Assembly (NCBI GenBank): GCA_020634495.1
Contig: JACKBR010000007.1
Span: forward strand, 75,705-139,704
Direction of reading: 5' to 3'
Origin: Ardenticatenaceae bacterium
GTDB taxonomy: Bacteria > Chloroflexota > Anaerolineae > Promineifilales > Promineifilaceae
DNA: 64,000 nt
Shown: one piece after another, positions 35,270-43,177 of the stretch
Layout: each line of letters starts with the position of its first letter
Numbering within the stretch: the first letter of the stretch is position 1
Notes under the pieces: generated by a model
The model's input: the letters and a program-made list of their open reading frames with translations, nothing else
Database searches by the model: none
What the model was told of the DNA's origin: nothing
Made by a program: the position numbers and the translations under genes

Positions 35270-36252
35270 AACAATGTTCATTTTGTGCCCACACACGTGC
35301 AGATGACAATTTATGGTGCCAGCAATCTATTTGCCCGGCAGAAAACACGGTTAAGCGCCTGCGCCCTGGTGATTTTGTTGGTGAATTGGCCATTGAAAAA
35401 TGGGTGGCCACGTTGCCCACAGCCACTGTTTACCGGGCAATGCGCGGCAAGGAGCCGGTGCTGTTGAAGGTGGCCCATCCCGGCTTTGAAGAAAAACTCA
35501 AACGGGAAGCACGGTTTTTGCAAACGCACAGTCATCCTGGGCTTCCCCAGCTTTTAGCGGCTCATTCGGATACGGCCGTTGCCGAGCATCCGTACGGCCG
35601 TATCACTATTCATGGCCAGCTTTTCACCTATTTGTTGCTGGCCGACAGTGCGGGACGCACGTTAGAAGAATGGCTCACCCGCAACCCGCAGCCCTGGCAA
35701 AAGCACGTTGGTTGGATTATGAGTACACTCACGGACACTGTTGCCTTTTATCATGATTGCGGTTTTTATCATCTGACCCTGTCTTCTAGCATCGTGCTGC
35801 TCCGCTTTGATAATCAGCAAATCCCTCGCCCCATTTTGTTGGATCTTGGTTTATGTGCCACTTTTGAAGATATTGGCCGTTATTGGCAGCCAGAAGGTGC
35901 CGATCCGCGTTATTTGGCACCAGAACTGCGCTTACGCCAGCCAATCAGCCAACAAACCGATCTATACGGGCTGGGCATGATATTGCAGGTCATGCTGACT
36001 GGATTAACTAACGCTTTGGCTATTCCCAGGGATGATTTGAGAGCGCTTCCGGAATTAGCACAATGGGCGACAAGGGTAACAATGGCGGAACGGCCGTTAA
36101 ATTGCCTGGAGTTTGCCGATCAGCTGTTGGCCAGCACACCCCATTTGCCTTCGGAGGTCAGGAAGCCATCAATACAAGACTATTTGCCTAGGATATTGGC
36201 TGTGTTCATTCTGCTAACGGCTGCGTTTTTGTTATTGGCGCTATTGGCCTGA
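35266..36252 (+). CDS. Zinc-ribbon pseudokinase with C-terminal membrane anchor (EssB-like)
   Basis: 328 residues from ATG 35266 (SD GGAGG), overlapping the previous gene as ATGA. An N-terminal zinc knuckle (C4, C7, C18, C23) precedes a kinase fold with VLLKVA (K68). The catalytic loop reads FYHLTLSSSIVL: the HRD Asp is Thr171 and the loop Asn is Ser. LDLG (D193) and a degenerate YLAPEL remain. A C-terminal membrane helix (~306-327, ILAVFILLTAAFLLLALLA) ends the chain. EssB/YukC of Firmicute type VII systems is likewise a pseudokinase with a membrane helix, though it continues outside. It is the last gene of the secretion operon. The EssB link is structural analogy, not shown homology. Confidence 0.8.
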   Translation: MKQCSFCAHTRADDNLWCQQSICPAENTVKRLRPGDFVGELAIEKWVATLPTATVYRAMRGKEPVLLKVAHPGFEEKLKREARFLQTHSHPGLPQLLAAHSDTAVAEHPYGRITIHGQLFTYLLLADSAGRTLEEWLTRNPQPWQKHVGWIMSTLTDTVAFYHDCGFYHLTLSSSIVLLRFDNQQIPRPILLDLGLCATFEDIGRYWQPEGADPRYLAPELRLRQPISQQTDLYGLGMILQVMLTGLTNALAIPRDDLRALPELAQWATRVTMAERPLNCLEFADQLLASTPHLPSEVRKPSIQDYLPRILAVFILLTAAFLLLALLA

Positions 36253-36289
36253 ATTAGAATTTACTTGTGTTCCGAAATGAGTCTGGCTG

Positions 36290-36754
36290 TCAGGCAGCGG
36301 GTAGGCGCTTCATCATGCCTAAGGCCCATTTCATACATTTGTGGAAGGGATCAAAAAACATCATGGGGCAGCCACCAGCAATCACTTTGATACCGTTTTC
36401 CCGGCAAACGGCCGTTCCCTCATCAGACACGCTAGAAGGCATAAACGTATTGTTGTGCATCCACACACGCGGCACGCCCGCTGCCACACAATCCTGTACC
36501 ACCTGGGTGCTTTGTTCTGGCGTTGTCACCAAAATCGCGCCATCCACCCCGCCGGGAATTGCCTGCATGTTGGCGTAGCAAGGATCATTTTCTACAGTGT
36601 CTGCATGGGGATTGACGGCAAAAACCTGGTACCCTTTGTCACGCAGGGTACGGTAAATGCCATTGGCAGCTTCTGATTCGTTCCGGGAGACACCGGCTAC
36701 GGCTATCCGTTTTTGTGCCAAAAATTCTTTTGCTAACTCATCAAACTGACTCAT
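36290..36754 (-). CDS. CoA-binding (YccU-type) Rossmann protein
   Basis: 154 residues from ATG 36754 (AAGGAAA upstream; an in-frame ATG at 36784 lacks one). It matches the CoA_binding_2 fold: KRIAVAGVSRNESEAANGIYRTLRDKGY, VFAVNPHADTVEND, CYANMQAIPGGVDGAILVTTPEQ, VVQDCVAAGVPRVWMH, and NGIKVIAGGCPMMFF. The family binds CoA in a nucleotide-binding groove; its physiological role is unsettled. It is convergent with the secretion operon and carries no operon partner. Confidence 0.9.
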   Translation of the reverse strand: MSQFDELAKEFLAQKRIAVAGVSRNESEAANGIYRTLRDKGYQVFAVNPHADTVENDPCYANMQAIPGGVDGAILVTTPEQSTQVVQDCVAAGVPRVWMHNNTFMPSSVSDEGTAVCRENGIKVIAGGCPMMFFDPFHKCMKWALGMMKRLPAA

Positions 36755-36911
36755 TTTCCATTTCCTTTGCCAAGGTATCATCAAAGCATTGATAATGCCT
36801 GCTCGAAATCACCAAATTTACCATTCTAGATCGTTATATGTTCGTCGTGGAGGGGCTAGTGAGGGTTGGAGCAAATTTTGATGATATTTGTCATGACACA
36901 TTTCTGCTACG

Positions 36912-36939
36912 TTGACGCTCCCTCTGGCTTTTGTATAAT
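36912..36939 (+). promoter_or_regulatory. Sigma-70 promoter of the riboswitch transcript
   Basis: TTGACG (36912-36917), 16 bases, TATAAT (36934-36939). The predicted start near 36946 is about 15 bases before the riboswitch. Good consensus. The rest of 36755-36911 shows no gene. Confidence 0.75.
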
Positions 36940-36960
36940 CAACTGCACAAGAAAATAAAT

Positions 36961-37120
36961 ACCTTCGGGGCAGGGTGCGGGCGCAACCTTTTGCGCTCAA
37001 TTCCCGACCGGCGGTGAGGTCTGCGCAGACCAAGCCCGCGAACGGCGATTAAGCAATTGCAAATCGCTGTTGATCTGGTGAGACTCCAGAGCCGACAGTA
37101 TAGTCTGGATGGGAGAAGGT
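36961..37120 (+). ncRNA. FMN riboswitch (RFN element)
   Basis: Conserved blocks appear in order: CTTCGGGGCAGGGTG, TTCCCGACCGGCGGTGA, AAGCCCGCGA, CTGGTGAGACTCCAG, AGCCGACAGTATAGTC, and GGATGGGAGAAGGT closing P1 with ACCTTC. It senses flavin mononucleotide and represses when FMN is high. A terminator hairpin follows at 37165-37189, so control is probably by transcription attenuation. It precedes a three-gene ABC transporter. Confidence 0.97.
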
Positions 37121-37164
37121 AAACGAGACGCGCTGCGTTTTTGTTTGTCATGCCGTGTTAACTG

Positions 37165-37189
37165 CCCCACAGTGATTGTGGGGTTTTTT
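37165..37189 (+). terminator. Riboswitch-controlled terminator
   Basis: CCCCACA (37165-37171) pairs with TGTGGGG (37177-37183), followed by TTTTTT. It sits 45 bases past the FMN aptamer and 103 before the permease start, so it is the likely expression platform. Confidence 0.85.
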
Positions 37190-37291
37190 GTTGGGTTGGC
37201 AAACGGCCGTTACCGTTTGGTAGTAGCTGGCGCTGCATCGTTCCTCGCGTGGATTTTTCCCTTGCCCCACATTTTTTAGAGAGGATGTTTT

Positions 37292-38062
37292 ATGGTTTGG
37301 CTGCGTCGGCAGCCCGCTTCTGTGACGGCTGCGGCTTCCTTTGCCTTGCTGTTGCTGCTGTGGCAGACGGTGGTTTGGCTGGGGGCTTACGATAAATTTA
37401 TTTTGCCTGGCCCGATGGATGTGGTGCGGCAGCTGGGTGTGGTGTTGGCAGACGGCCGTTTGCTGCGCCACAGCCTCATCACCATCAGCGAACTTGTTCC
37501 TGGCCTGCTCATTGGCTCGCTCATTGCCCTGCCGTTGGGTTATTTGCTGGCCAAATCAGCCCTGGCAGAACGGCTCATTTCACCTTACCTCATTGCCTCC
37601 CAGGCAATCCCGGTTATTGCCATTGCCCCACTGCTTACCATCTGGATTCGCTCTACTTTTTGGGCGCGGGTGTTGGTTGCTGTCCTGGTTGTCTTCTTTC
37701 CCGTGCTTATCAACATTATTGCTGGCTTGCGCTCCGTACCGCGTGAGCTGTATGAACTCATGGCCTCATTGCAGGCCACACGCTGGCAAATATTTCGTAA
37801 GCTAGAGGTGCCTGCGGCGCTGCCGATTATGTTGGCTGGGCTAAAGTTGGGGGCTACGCTTAGCGTCATTGGGGCGCTGGTGGGGGAGTTTGTTCAGCCC
37901 AAGACAGAAGGATTGGGCTATTTGCTCATTACTGCTCGCTACCAGTTCAAAACAGATTTGGTTTTTGTGGTGCTGTTTACGTTGGCCGCCATTGCTTTGA
38001 GTTTGTACGGTCTGGTGAGCCTGGCAGAAAAACGGCTGCTGCGCTGGCAAATTAATCAATAG
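37292..38062 (+). CDS. ribX: ABC transporter permease, riboflavin-type (RibX-like)
   Basis: 256 residues, a BPD_transp_1 permease of the SsuC/TauC/ThiX group, with six predicted membrane helices (for example AAASFALLLLLWQTVVWLG, VLVAVLVVFFPVLINIIAGL). The EAA loop that docks the ATPase is at ELYELMASLQATRWQIFRKL. SD AGAGAGGA. It follows an FMN riboswitch, which in Chloroflexota marks RibXY riboflavin or flavin uptake systems. The symbol rests on that regulation; without it the family could import thiamine precursors or sulfonates. Confidence 0.82.
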   Translation: MVWLRRQPASVTAAASFALLLLLWQTVVWLGAYDKFILPGPMDVVRQLGVVLADGRLLRHSLITISELVPGLLIGSLIALPLGYLLAKSALAERLISPYLIASQAIPVIAIAPLLTIWIRSTFWARVLVAVLVVFFPVLINIIAGLRSVPRELYELMASLQATRWQIFRKLEVPAALPIMLAGLKLGATLSVIGALVGEFVQPKTEGLGYLLITARYQFKTDLVFVVLFTLAAIALSLYGLVSLAEKRLLRWQINQ

Positions 38063-38068
38063 GGGAAA

Positions 38069-39064
38069 ATGATGATCAATAAAAAACTTCGCATATTCAT
38101 TTACGTGTGGTTAATCACGCTGCTTTTGGCTGGCTGCGCTTCTGCGGCCGAGCCGCAGGCTGAGGCTGAACAGATGGCGATTCGCTTGCCGATGGGCTAC
38201 GTGGCCGATCCCCAGTTTGCCCCGTTTTATGTGGCGCAGGAAAAGGGGTATTTTGCCGACGCCGGGTTTGCGGTGGAATTTGATTACAGTTTTGAGACGG
38301 ATGGCGTTTCTTTGGTGGGGGCCAATGAGCTGCCCTTTGCCATTGTGAGCGGGGAGCAGGTGCTGCTGGCGCGGGCGCAGGATGTGCCGGTGGTTTACGT
38401 GATGGAATGGTTCCAAAAGTTTCCCATTGCCGTGGTAAGTTTGGCTGAAGCCAATATCGTAACCCCGGCGGATTTGCACGGCCGTTCCCTTGGGCTGCCT
38501 GGCTTTTTTGGGGCCAGTTATGTGGGCTATCTTGGCTTGCTTTCGGCCAATGGCATACAGCCCGAAGAAGTTGCGGCCAACGATATTGGTTTTAATCAAA
38601 TTGAATCCCTGCTGAGTGGCCAATCTGAGGCGGTGGTGGGTTACGCTAACAATGAGCCGGTGCAGCTGGCCGGGCAGGGTGAAGCGGTAAACGTGTTGCA
38701 GGTGTCGGACTACATCGACATGGTGGCCAATGGCCTTATCACCAACGAGACCACCATTGCCGAAAATCCTGAGATGGTGACGCGCTTTGTGGGCGCGGCG
38801 CTGCGCGGCCTGGCCGATACGCTGGCAGACCCGGATGGCGCGTTTGAGATCAGTAAAAAGTATGTAGAAGAGCTGGAAGACGGCCGTAAACCCGTCCTGG
38901 AAGCGTCGTTGCCTTTGTGGCAGGCGGATACCCTGGGACTGTCTGATCTGGCCTCGTGGCAAAACACGCAGCAGGTGCTGCTGGATGCTGGTTTGCTGGA
39001 TGCACCGTTGGCGGATTTAACGGCCGTTTTCAGCAACCAGTTTGTCCAGGCGAATGAAGAGTAA
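38069..39064 (+). CDS. ribY: ABC transporter substrate-binding lipoprotein (NMT1/THI5-like, RibY-like)
   Basis: 331 residues. Lipoprotein signal peptide with lipobox LLAGC, so it is anchored outside by Cys. NMT1/THI5-type periplasmic fold: LPMGYVADPQFAPFYVAQEKGYF near the N-terminus, then DYSFETDGVSLVGANELPFAIVSGEQV, and a GRSLGLPGFFGASYVG loop. It delivers the ligand to the RibX-like permease. Six bases separate it from the permease gene. In FMN-riboswitch contexts this family binds riboflavin; the ligand here is inferred from that. Confidence 0.82.
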   Translation: MMINKKLRIFIYVWLITLLLAGCASAAEPQAEAEQMAIRLPMGYVADPQFAPFYVAQEKGYFADAGFAVEFDYSFETDGVSLVGANELPFAIVSGEQVLLARAQDVPVVYVMEWFQKFPIAVVSLAEANIVTPADLHGRSLGLPGFFGASYVGYLGLLSANGIQPEEVAANDIGFNQIESLLSGQSEAVVGYANNEPVQLAGQGEAVNVLQVSDYIDMVANGLITNETTIAENPEMVTRFVGAALRGLADTLADPDGAFEISKKYVEELEDGRKPVLEASLPLWQADTLGLSDLASWQNTQQVLLDAGLLDAPLADLTAVFSNQFVQANEE

Positions 39065-39067
39065 CAA

Positions 39068-39126
39068 TGTAATTGGGTAATGATTTAGATCATTTAATTA
39101 CCCGGTTACCCAGTTACTCAATTACC
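39068..39126. repeat. GTAATTGGGTAAT-type intergenic repeat
   Basis: GTAATTGGGTAAT is followed by imperfect inverted copies (AATTACCCGG, GTTACCCAGTTACTCAATTAC). It separates the binding-protein and ATPase genes and resembles the modular intergenic repeats further right. Confidence 0.5.
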
Positions 39127-39909
39127 ATGTCATCAAACAGGCAATCTCCCGCCTTCCTCACCGTGCAGAACGTCAGCCACGTTTTTGGCGATAAGCAAAA
39201 AGTGCTGGCAAACCTATCATTTTCCCTGCCTGCGGGCGGCTTTACGGCGCTGGTGGGGCCATCGGGGGTGGGCAAATCGACCCTGGTGCGTTTGTTGGCG
39301 GGCTTGTTACGGCCGTCTTCCGGCCAGATTCAGTACGCCAACCAGGCGCAGAACCAAACGCCCTCCATCGGGCTGATGTTCCAAAAAGACAACCTCATGC
39401 CCTGGCGCACCGCCTACGAGAATGTGCGCCTGCCGCTGGAAATTCAGGGCGTGTCGTTGGCCGAGGCGGATACGGCCGTAACAGACATGTTGAACCTGGT
39501 AGGTCTGGCCGGGTATGAGAACAGCTATCCGGCCCAGCTTTCTGGGGGCATGGCCCAGCGGGTGGCTCTGGCGCGGGCGCTGGTGCATCGTCCCTTGCTG
39601 CTGCTGTTGGACGAGCCGTTTGGGGCGTTGGATGCCCTGACGCGGGAGCGCATGGGCCAGGAGCTGCTGCGCATTTGGGCGGCGCTGCCAGTGACGGTAT
39701 TCATGGTGACCCACAGCATTCAAGAAGCCGTACTGCTAGCAGATGACGTGGTGGTGATGGGTGGTCAGCCCGCCACGATTACCGAGCGCATTCAGATTGG
39801 CCTGCCCAGGCCGCGCTCCATCGAGATGCAAGGGTCAGCTCAGTTTCAAAAATGTTCGGGGGCGGTGCGGCAAGCAATTGAGAAGATTCAAAATGGGGGG
39901 GTGCCATAA
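39127..39909 (+). CDS. ABC transporter ATP-binding protein of the riboflavin-type system
   Basis: 260 residues from ATG 39127; a TTG at 39073 would add 18 residues encoded by a repeat-like spacer and is less likely. Walker A GPSGVGKST, Q-loop FQKDNLMPW, signature LSGGMAQRVA, Walker B LLLLLDEPFGALD, H-loop VTHS. SsuB/TauB/ThiZ-like. It energises the permease; FMN-controlled RibXY loci often lack a dedicated ATPase, so its presence here is useful. It ends before a bidirectional hairpin. Confidence 0.9.
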   Translation: MSSNRQSPAFLTVQNVSHVFGDKQKVLANLSFSLPAGGFTALVGPSGVGKSTLVRLLAGLLRPSSGQIQYANQAQNQTPSIGLMFQKDNLMPWRTAYENVRLPLEIQGVSLAEADTAVTDMLNLVGLAGYENSYPAQLSGGMAQRVALARALVHRPLLLLLDEPFGALDALTRERMGQELLRIWAALPVTVFMVTHSIQEAVLLADDVVVMGGQPATITERIQIGLPRPRSIEMQGSAQFQKCSGAVRQAIEKIQNGGVP

Positions 39910-39910
39910 A

Positions 39911-39964
39911 ACCTCCCGGAGGTTTTTGCTTAAAGCATCTTTATAAGCGGAGCCTCCGGGAGGT
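39911..39964. terminator. Bidirectional hairpin between convergent genes
   Basis: ACCTCCCGGAGG (39911-39922) and CCTCCGGGAGGT (39953-39964) are perfect 12-base arms. Inside, GCTTAAAG and CTTTATAAGC also nearly pair. It lies between the ABC ATPase gene and the convergent DUF4349 gene. Confidence 0.65.
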
Positions 39965-39978
39965 TGAATATTTAATAG

Positions 39979-40962
39979 CTACTCGTTGGAAACGGCCGTT
40001 TCCGTTTGTACTGGGGTGCGCCGACGCTGCCAGCGTCGCCAGATGAAGCGGCCCACCAGCCACAGCGGAATCCCAACGATGAGCAGCAAAGGCAGCAGGT
40101 AAATGGCGAACCAAATGCCAAACTCAGCCACATCTTGCAGCGCTTCCACCAAAGAATCCACGGCATTGCGGAAGACAACCGCTGGCCGCCAATTGCTTGG
40201 CTCGATGGGCTGGGCCACAATGTCTGGCGTCAGGTCTACGGTGATGGTGGAGAAGGAGGCGGATTGGCTCAGGTATTGCAAGCGCCCTTTCATCGCCTCA
40301 ATGTCGCTTTCCAAACGGCTCAGTTCTTGATTAACCGCCAGCGCTTCTTCTACATTTCTGGCATCTTCCAGAAAGGCACGGACTCGTTCGGCCGTAGCTT
40401 CCAAATTTTCCAATCGGGCAGAAACATCCACAAACTCTTCGGTTACGTCCTGGCCGGAGGTACTTTCATTGCGAACCTCAACAGCTAGACCGCGCAGCGC
40501 TTCCAGGGCGCTGTTAAACCCAGAGGAGGGCACCCGAATGGTGATATTGCCCGTTTTGGCATTTTCGTTGTACTGGAAGACGGAGCTGTTCACGACCCAG
40601 CCGCCGTTTTCCTCAGCCATTTTGCTGATGGTGGCCATTGCTTCTTCCGTGTTGGCCACAACCAAACTCATGTTGGCCGTGCGAATGATGAGCCGCTCCT
40701 GGAAAGGTTGAACGGCGGAACTCTGGTTGCTGGTGGTGCTGACGCCAAAGCTGCCATCAGCTTCGCCGGCTACCATTTCAGCATCCATAGCTTCTTCCAC
40801 GGCAAAGTCGCCAAAATCGGCCGTGTCGCGGGCGGTAGCATTTTGAACAGAAGGCGCGGAAGCCGGTTCAGAAATGATTGCTTCACCTAAAGAAGGCTGA
40901 CAGGCAGCCAAAAGAAGAAAGAAGAAAGTTGCTGCAATAACTAACAATTTGTTGCGGGTCAT
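39979..40962 (-). CDS. DUF4349 lipoprotein
   Basis: 327 residues from ATG 40962 (SD AGGAG; an in-frame upstream start at 41040 reaches into a repeat and is unlikely). Signal peptide with lipobox LLAAC. A DUF4349 core follows: IRTANMSLVVANTEEAMATISKMAEENGGWV, TIRVPSSGFNSALEAL, then a coiled-coil region (VSARLENLEATAERVRAFL...LSRLESDIEAM). A C-terminal membrane helix (~280-302) and a basic tail end it. Role not known for the family; an envelope protein. Confidence 0.85.
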   Translation of the reverse strand: MTRNKLLVIAATFFFLLLAACQPSLGEAIISEPASAPSVQNATARDTADFGDFAVEEAMDAEMVAGEADGSFGVSTTSNQSSAVQPFQERLIIRTANMSLVVANTEEAMATISKMAEENGGWVVNSSVFQYNENAKTGNITIRVPSSGFNSALEALRGLAVEVRNESTSGQDVTEEFVDVSARLENLEATAERVRAFLEDARNVEEALAVNQELSRLESDIEAMKGRLQYLSQSASFSTITVDLTPDIVAQPIEPSNWRPAVVFRNAVDSLVEALQDVAEFGIWFAIYLLPLLLIVGIPLWLVGRFIWRRWQRRRTPVQTETAVSNE

Positions 40963-41050
40963 GATTATGCTCTCCTGAATAAATAAACAATTTGTGCTTC
41001 TAGAGAGTAAAACGCAGGAGCATTGTGAAAAGTTCCCCACGCCGCAGAGT

Positions 41051-41109
41051 AGACCCTAAGGGTTTGGTCTCGAATAGAAAAATTGATAAAGAGCAAACCC
41101 TTAGGGTCT
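41051..41109. repeat. CCCTAAGGG inverted repeat (copy 2), perfect 16-bp arms
   Basis: AGACCCTAAGGGTTTG (41051-41066) and CAAACCCTTAGGGTCT (41094-41109) are exact inverse copies around 27 bases. It lies after the phosphoesterase gene (minus) and before the DUF4349 gene. No U-tract follows on the minus strand, so its role as a terminator is uncertain. Confidence 0.85.
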
Positions 41110-41131
41110 GCGCGTCTGAAAGGGATTGAAT

Positions 41132-41878
41132 TTAGATGCCGTAGGCCAGGCGGTTTACCAGCCGCTTGGGCATACCAAATTTTTCCATACGTTCTTGCAC
41201 TTCATGGATGGCGTAGGGAACGCGCTGGTAAGACCAGGTCATGGCTTCGGTGTCTAGCAGGGCATAGGCGGCACGCGGGTCGGAGTCTCGTGGTTGTCCC
41301 ACGCTGCCGGGGTTGATGATGAGGCGCTCTGGCCCTAGATAGAGGGCATTGCTTCGCCCACGGCCGTAACTGGGTGGAAGCACGTTTACTTTGCGGAAAC
41401 CGTTTAGCCGTTCTTCAAAGATGACCGGCACGTGCGTGTGCCCTACCAGGCAAAATTCCGTTTCAAACCAGTTAAAGTTTTCTGAGGCTGTGAGGGGGTC
41501 TAAAATATATTCCCAAACGGGATGACGGGGACTGGCATGGGCCAGTGTAAAATCCCCTTCAATCTGCTTGGAAGGGAGACATTCAAGGTAGCTGCGTGTC
41601 TCGGCGCTTATGGTTTCTTGTGTCCAGTTGATGGCGAATTTTGCTTCACGGTTAAATGATTTAATGTCCAGATTGCCTAAAACAGCCTGGTCGTGGTTGC
41701 CAGAAAGGGCAATGTGGTTGTATTTTTGTAATTCCTGTACACATTCATTGGGGTCTGGCCCATAACCAACCAGATCGCCCAGGAACCAAATAATATCCCA
41801 TTTGTCTTGGGTGTGTTCTAATACCGCCTTAAAAGCAGTGAGGTTGGCATGTATGTCTGATATTATGAGGATTCGCAT
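41132..41878 (-). CDS. Calcineurin-like metallophosphoesterase (YfcE/MJ0936-type)
   Basis: 248 residues. Metal-binding motifs in order: ISDIHAN (D-x-H), FLGDLVGYG (GD), LSGNHDQ (GNHD), LAHASPRHP, and VGHTHVP (GHTH). Family members hydrolyse phosphodiesters or phosphomonoesters with a di-metal centre; VGYGPDPNECV is typical of a subgroup widespread in environmental bacteria. No signal peptide, so cytosolic. Monocistronic; substrate unknown. Confidence 0.92.
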   Translation of the reverse strand: MRILIISDIHANLTAFKAVLEHTQDKWDIIWFLGDLVGYGPDPNECVQELQKYNHIALSGNHDQAVLGNLDIKSFNREAKFAINWTQETISAETRSYLECLPSKQIEGDFTLAHASPRHPVWEYILDPLTASENFNWFETEFCLVGHTHVPVIFEERLNGFRKVNVLPPSYGRGRSNALYLGPERLIINPGSVGQPRDSDPRAAYALLDTEAMTWSYQRVPYAIHEVQERMEKFGMPKRLVNRLAYGI

Positions 41879-41991
41879 GAATTGTTAGCTCAGTCAGTAT
41901 TTTTGCCTCATTTGAGGCACTGGTTATGATACCATGATCGAGGGTAGAGGGTATAATAAATCAGCCGTGAATTTAAGCGGCAGGTGACTAA

Positions 41992-42492
41992 ATGGCTATT
42001 TTGGATCGCTGGACGATTGATTTTGTAAGCAGCAGTGTGGAGCAAACGATTCGGCTGGGTGTGCGGCTGGGCGAATTGTTGCAGGTGCATGATTTGGTTT
42101 GCTTGTCTGGTGAGTTGGGCGCAGGCAAAACAGCCCTGGCCCAGGGAATTGGCCGGGGGTGGGGCACGGGGTTGCGGGTGACCAGCCCTACATTTACTTT
42201 GGTGAACGAATATCCTCGGCTGGCGGACGGCCGTATCCTATACCACATTGATTGTTACCGCCTGGAAGAAACGGCCGATCAGCTAACGGTGGGCCTGGAA
42301 GATATTTTGTACGACGCCGGGACGGTGATGGTGGAATGGCCGGAGCGTATTGAAAACATGCTGCCAGAAGACCGGCTGTGGATTGGGCTCAGCTACGTCA
42401 GCGAGACGCGACGCAAGCTGCGCATTACGGCAAGCGGCGAACGCTCTGCCGAACTGCTGGAAGATTTTAAGAAGAGCGCTTTTGGAGTTTAG
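41992..42492 (+). CDS. tsaE: tRNA threonylcarbamoyladenosine biosynthesis ATPase TsaE
   Basis: 166 residues. P-loop LSGELGAGKTALAQGIG, then VTSPTFTLVNEYP, LYHIDCYRLEE, and MVEWPERIENMLPED, all TsaE hallmarks. TsaE drives the TsaB-TsaD complex that makes t6A37 in ANN-decoding tRNAs. It is followed after 3 bases by tsaB; tsaD is not in the window. AGGTGA precedes the ATG. Confidence 0.95.
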   Translation: MAILDRWTIDFVSSSVEQTIRLGVRLGELLQVHDLVCLSGELGAGKTALAQGIGRGWGTGLRVTSPTFTLVNEYPRLADGRILYHIDCYRLEETADQLTVGLEDILYDAGTVMVEWPERIENMLPEDRLWIGLSYVSETRRKLRITASGERSAELLEDFKKSAFGV

Positions 42493-42495
42493 GTA

Positions 42496-43161
42496 ATGAT
42501 TTTAGCAATTGATACCGCTACCCGTTGGTTGGGCCTGGCGCTGCATGATGGAACGGCCGTTGTGGCCGAATTGGGCTGGCGCTGCCTGAATAATCACACC
42601 ATTGAGCTTACGCCAAATTTGCAAAAAATGATGCAGCGGGCCAACGTTTCTGCAGCGGATTTGACGGGCATTGCCGTGGCGGTGGGGCCAGGTTCCTACA
42701 CCGGCTTGCGGGTGGGGCTGGCAATGGCTAAAGGGTTGGCGTTGGCCAACCAGACGCCACTTTTGGGCATTGGCACGCTGGACATTGTGGCGGCGGCGTT
42801 TGGTCCATTCCCTGGGCAGCTCTGGCTGGTGGCCGAGGCGGGGCGTACCCGTATTTGTACAGCGCCGTATGAGTGGGAAAACGGCCGTGGCTGGCAAACT
42901 CAGGAAACGCCCACCATTGAAAGCTGGGATGAGCTTTTGCCCAAATTGGAAGGTCGGGTGACCTTTGCTGGTGAAATTTCGGCACAGGCCGCCAAGAAAA
43001 TCAAGACGGTGAACAAGGCGTTCCAGATTGCGCCTGCGGCCGTTTCTGTGCGGCGGGCGGGTTATTTGGCAGAGCTGGGTTGGCGGCGCTTGCGAGCCGA
43101 TGACCTGGATGATGCCCAAACGTTGGCACCGATTTACCTGCGAGACCCGGCTGGCAACTAG
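42496..43161 (+). CDS. tsaB: tRNA threonylcarbamoyladenosine biosynthesis protein TsaB
   Basis: 221 residues, ASKHA fold. ILAIDTATRWLGLAL at the N-terminus, HTIELTPNLQKMM, and VGPGSYTGLRVGLAMAKGLA match TsaB. It is a scaffold that dimerises with TsaD for t6A synthesis. It is coupled to tsaE upstream and a rimI-type acetyltransferase downstream, a classic arrangement. Confidence 0.94.
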   Translation: MILAIDTATRWLGLALHDGTAVVAELGWRCLNNHTIELTPNLQKMMQRANVSAADLTGIAVAVGPGSYTGLRVGLAMAKGLALANQTPLLGIGTLDIVAAAFGPFPGQLWLVAEAGRTRICTAPYEWENGRGWQTQETPTIESWDELLPKLEGRVTFAGEISAQAAKKIKTVNKAFQIAPAAVSVRRAGYLAELGWRRLRADDLDDAQTLAPIYLRDPAGN

Positions 43162-43177
43162 TGTTGTTTTACTCCCC

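Noticed and set aside
39073..39126. TTG start for the ABC ATPase
   Set aside because: The extra 18 residues come from a repeat-like spacer; the domain begins after ATG 39127.
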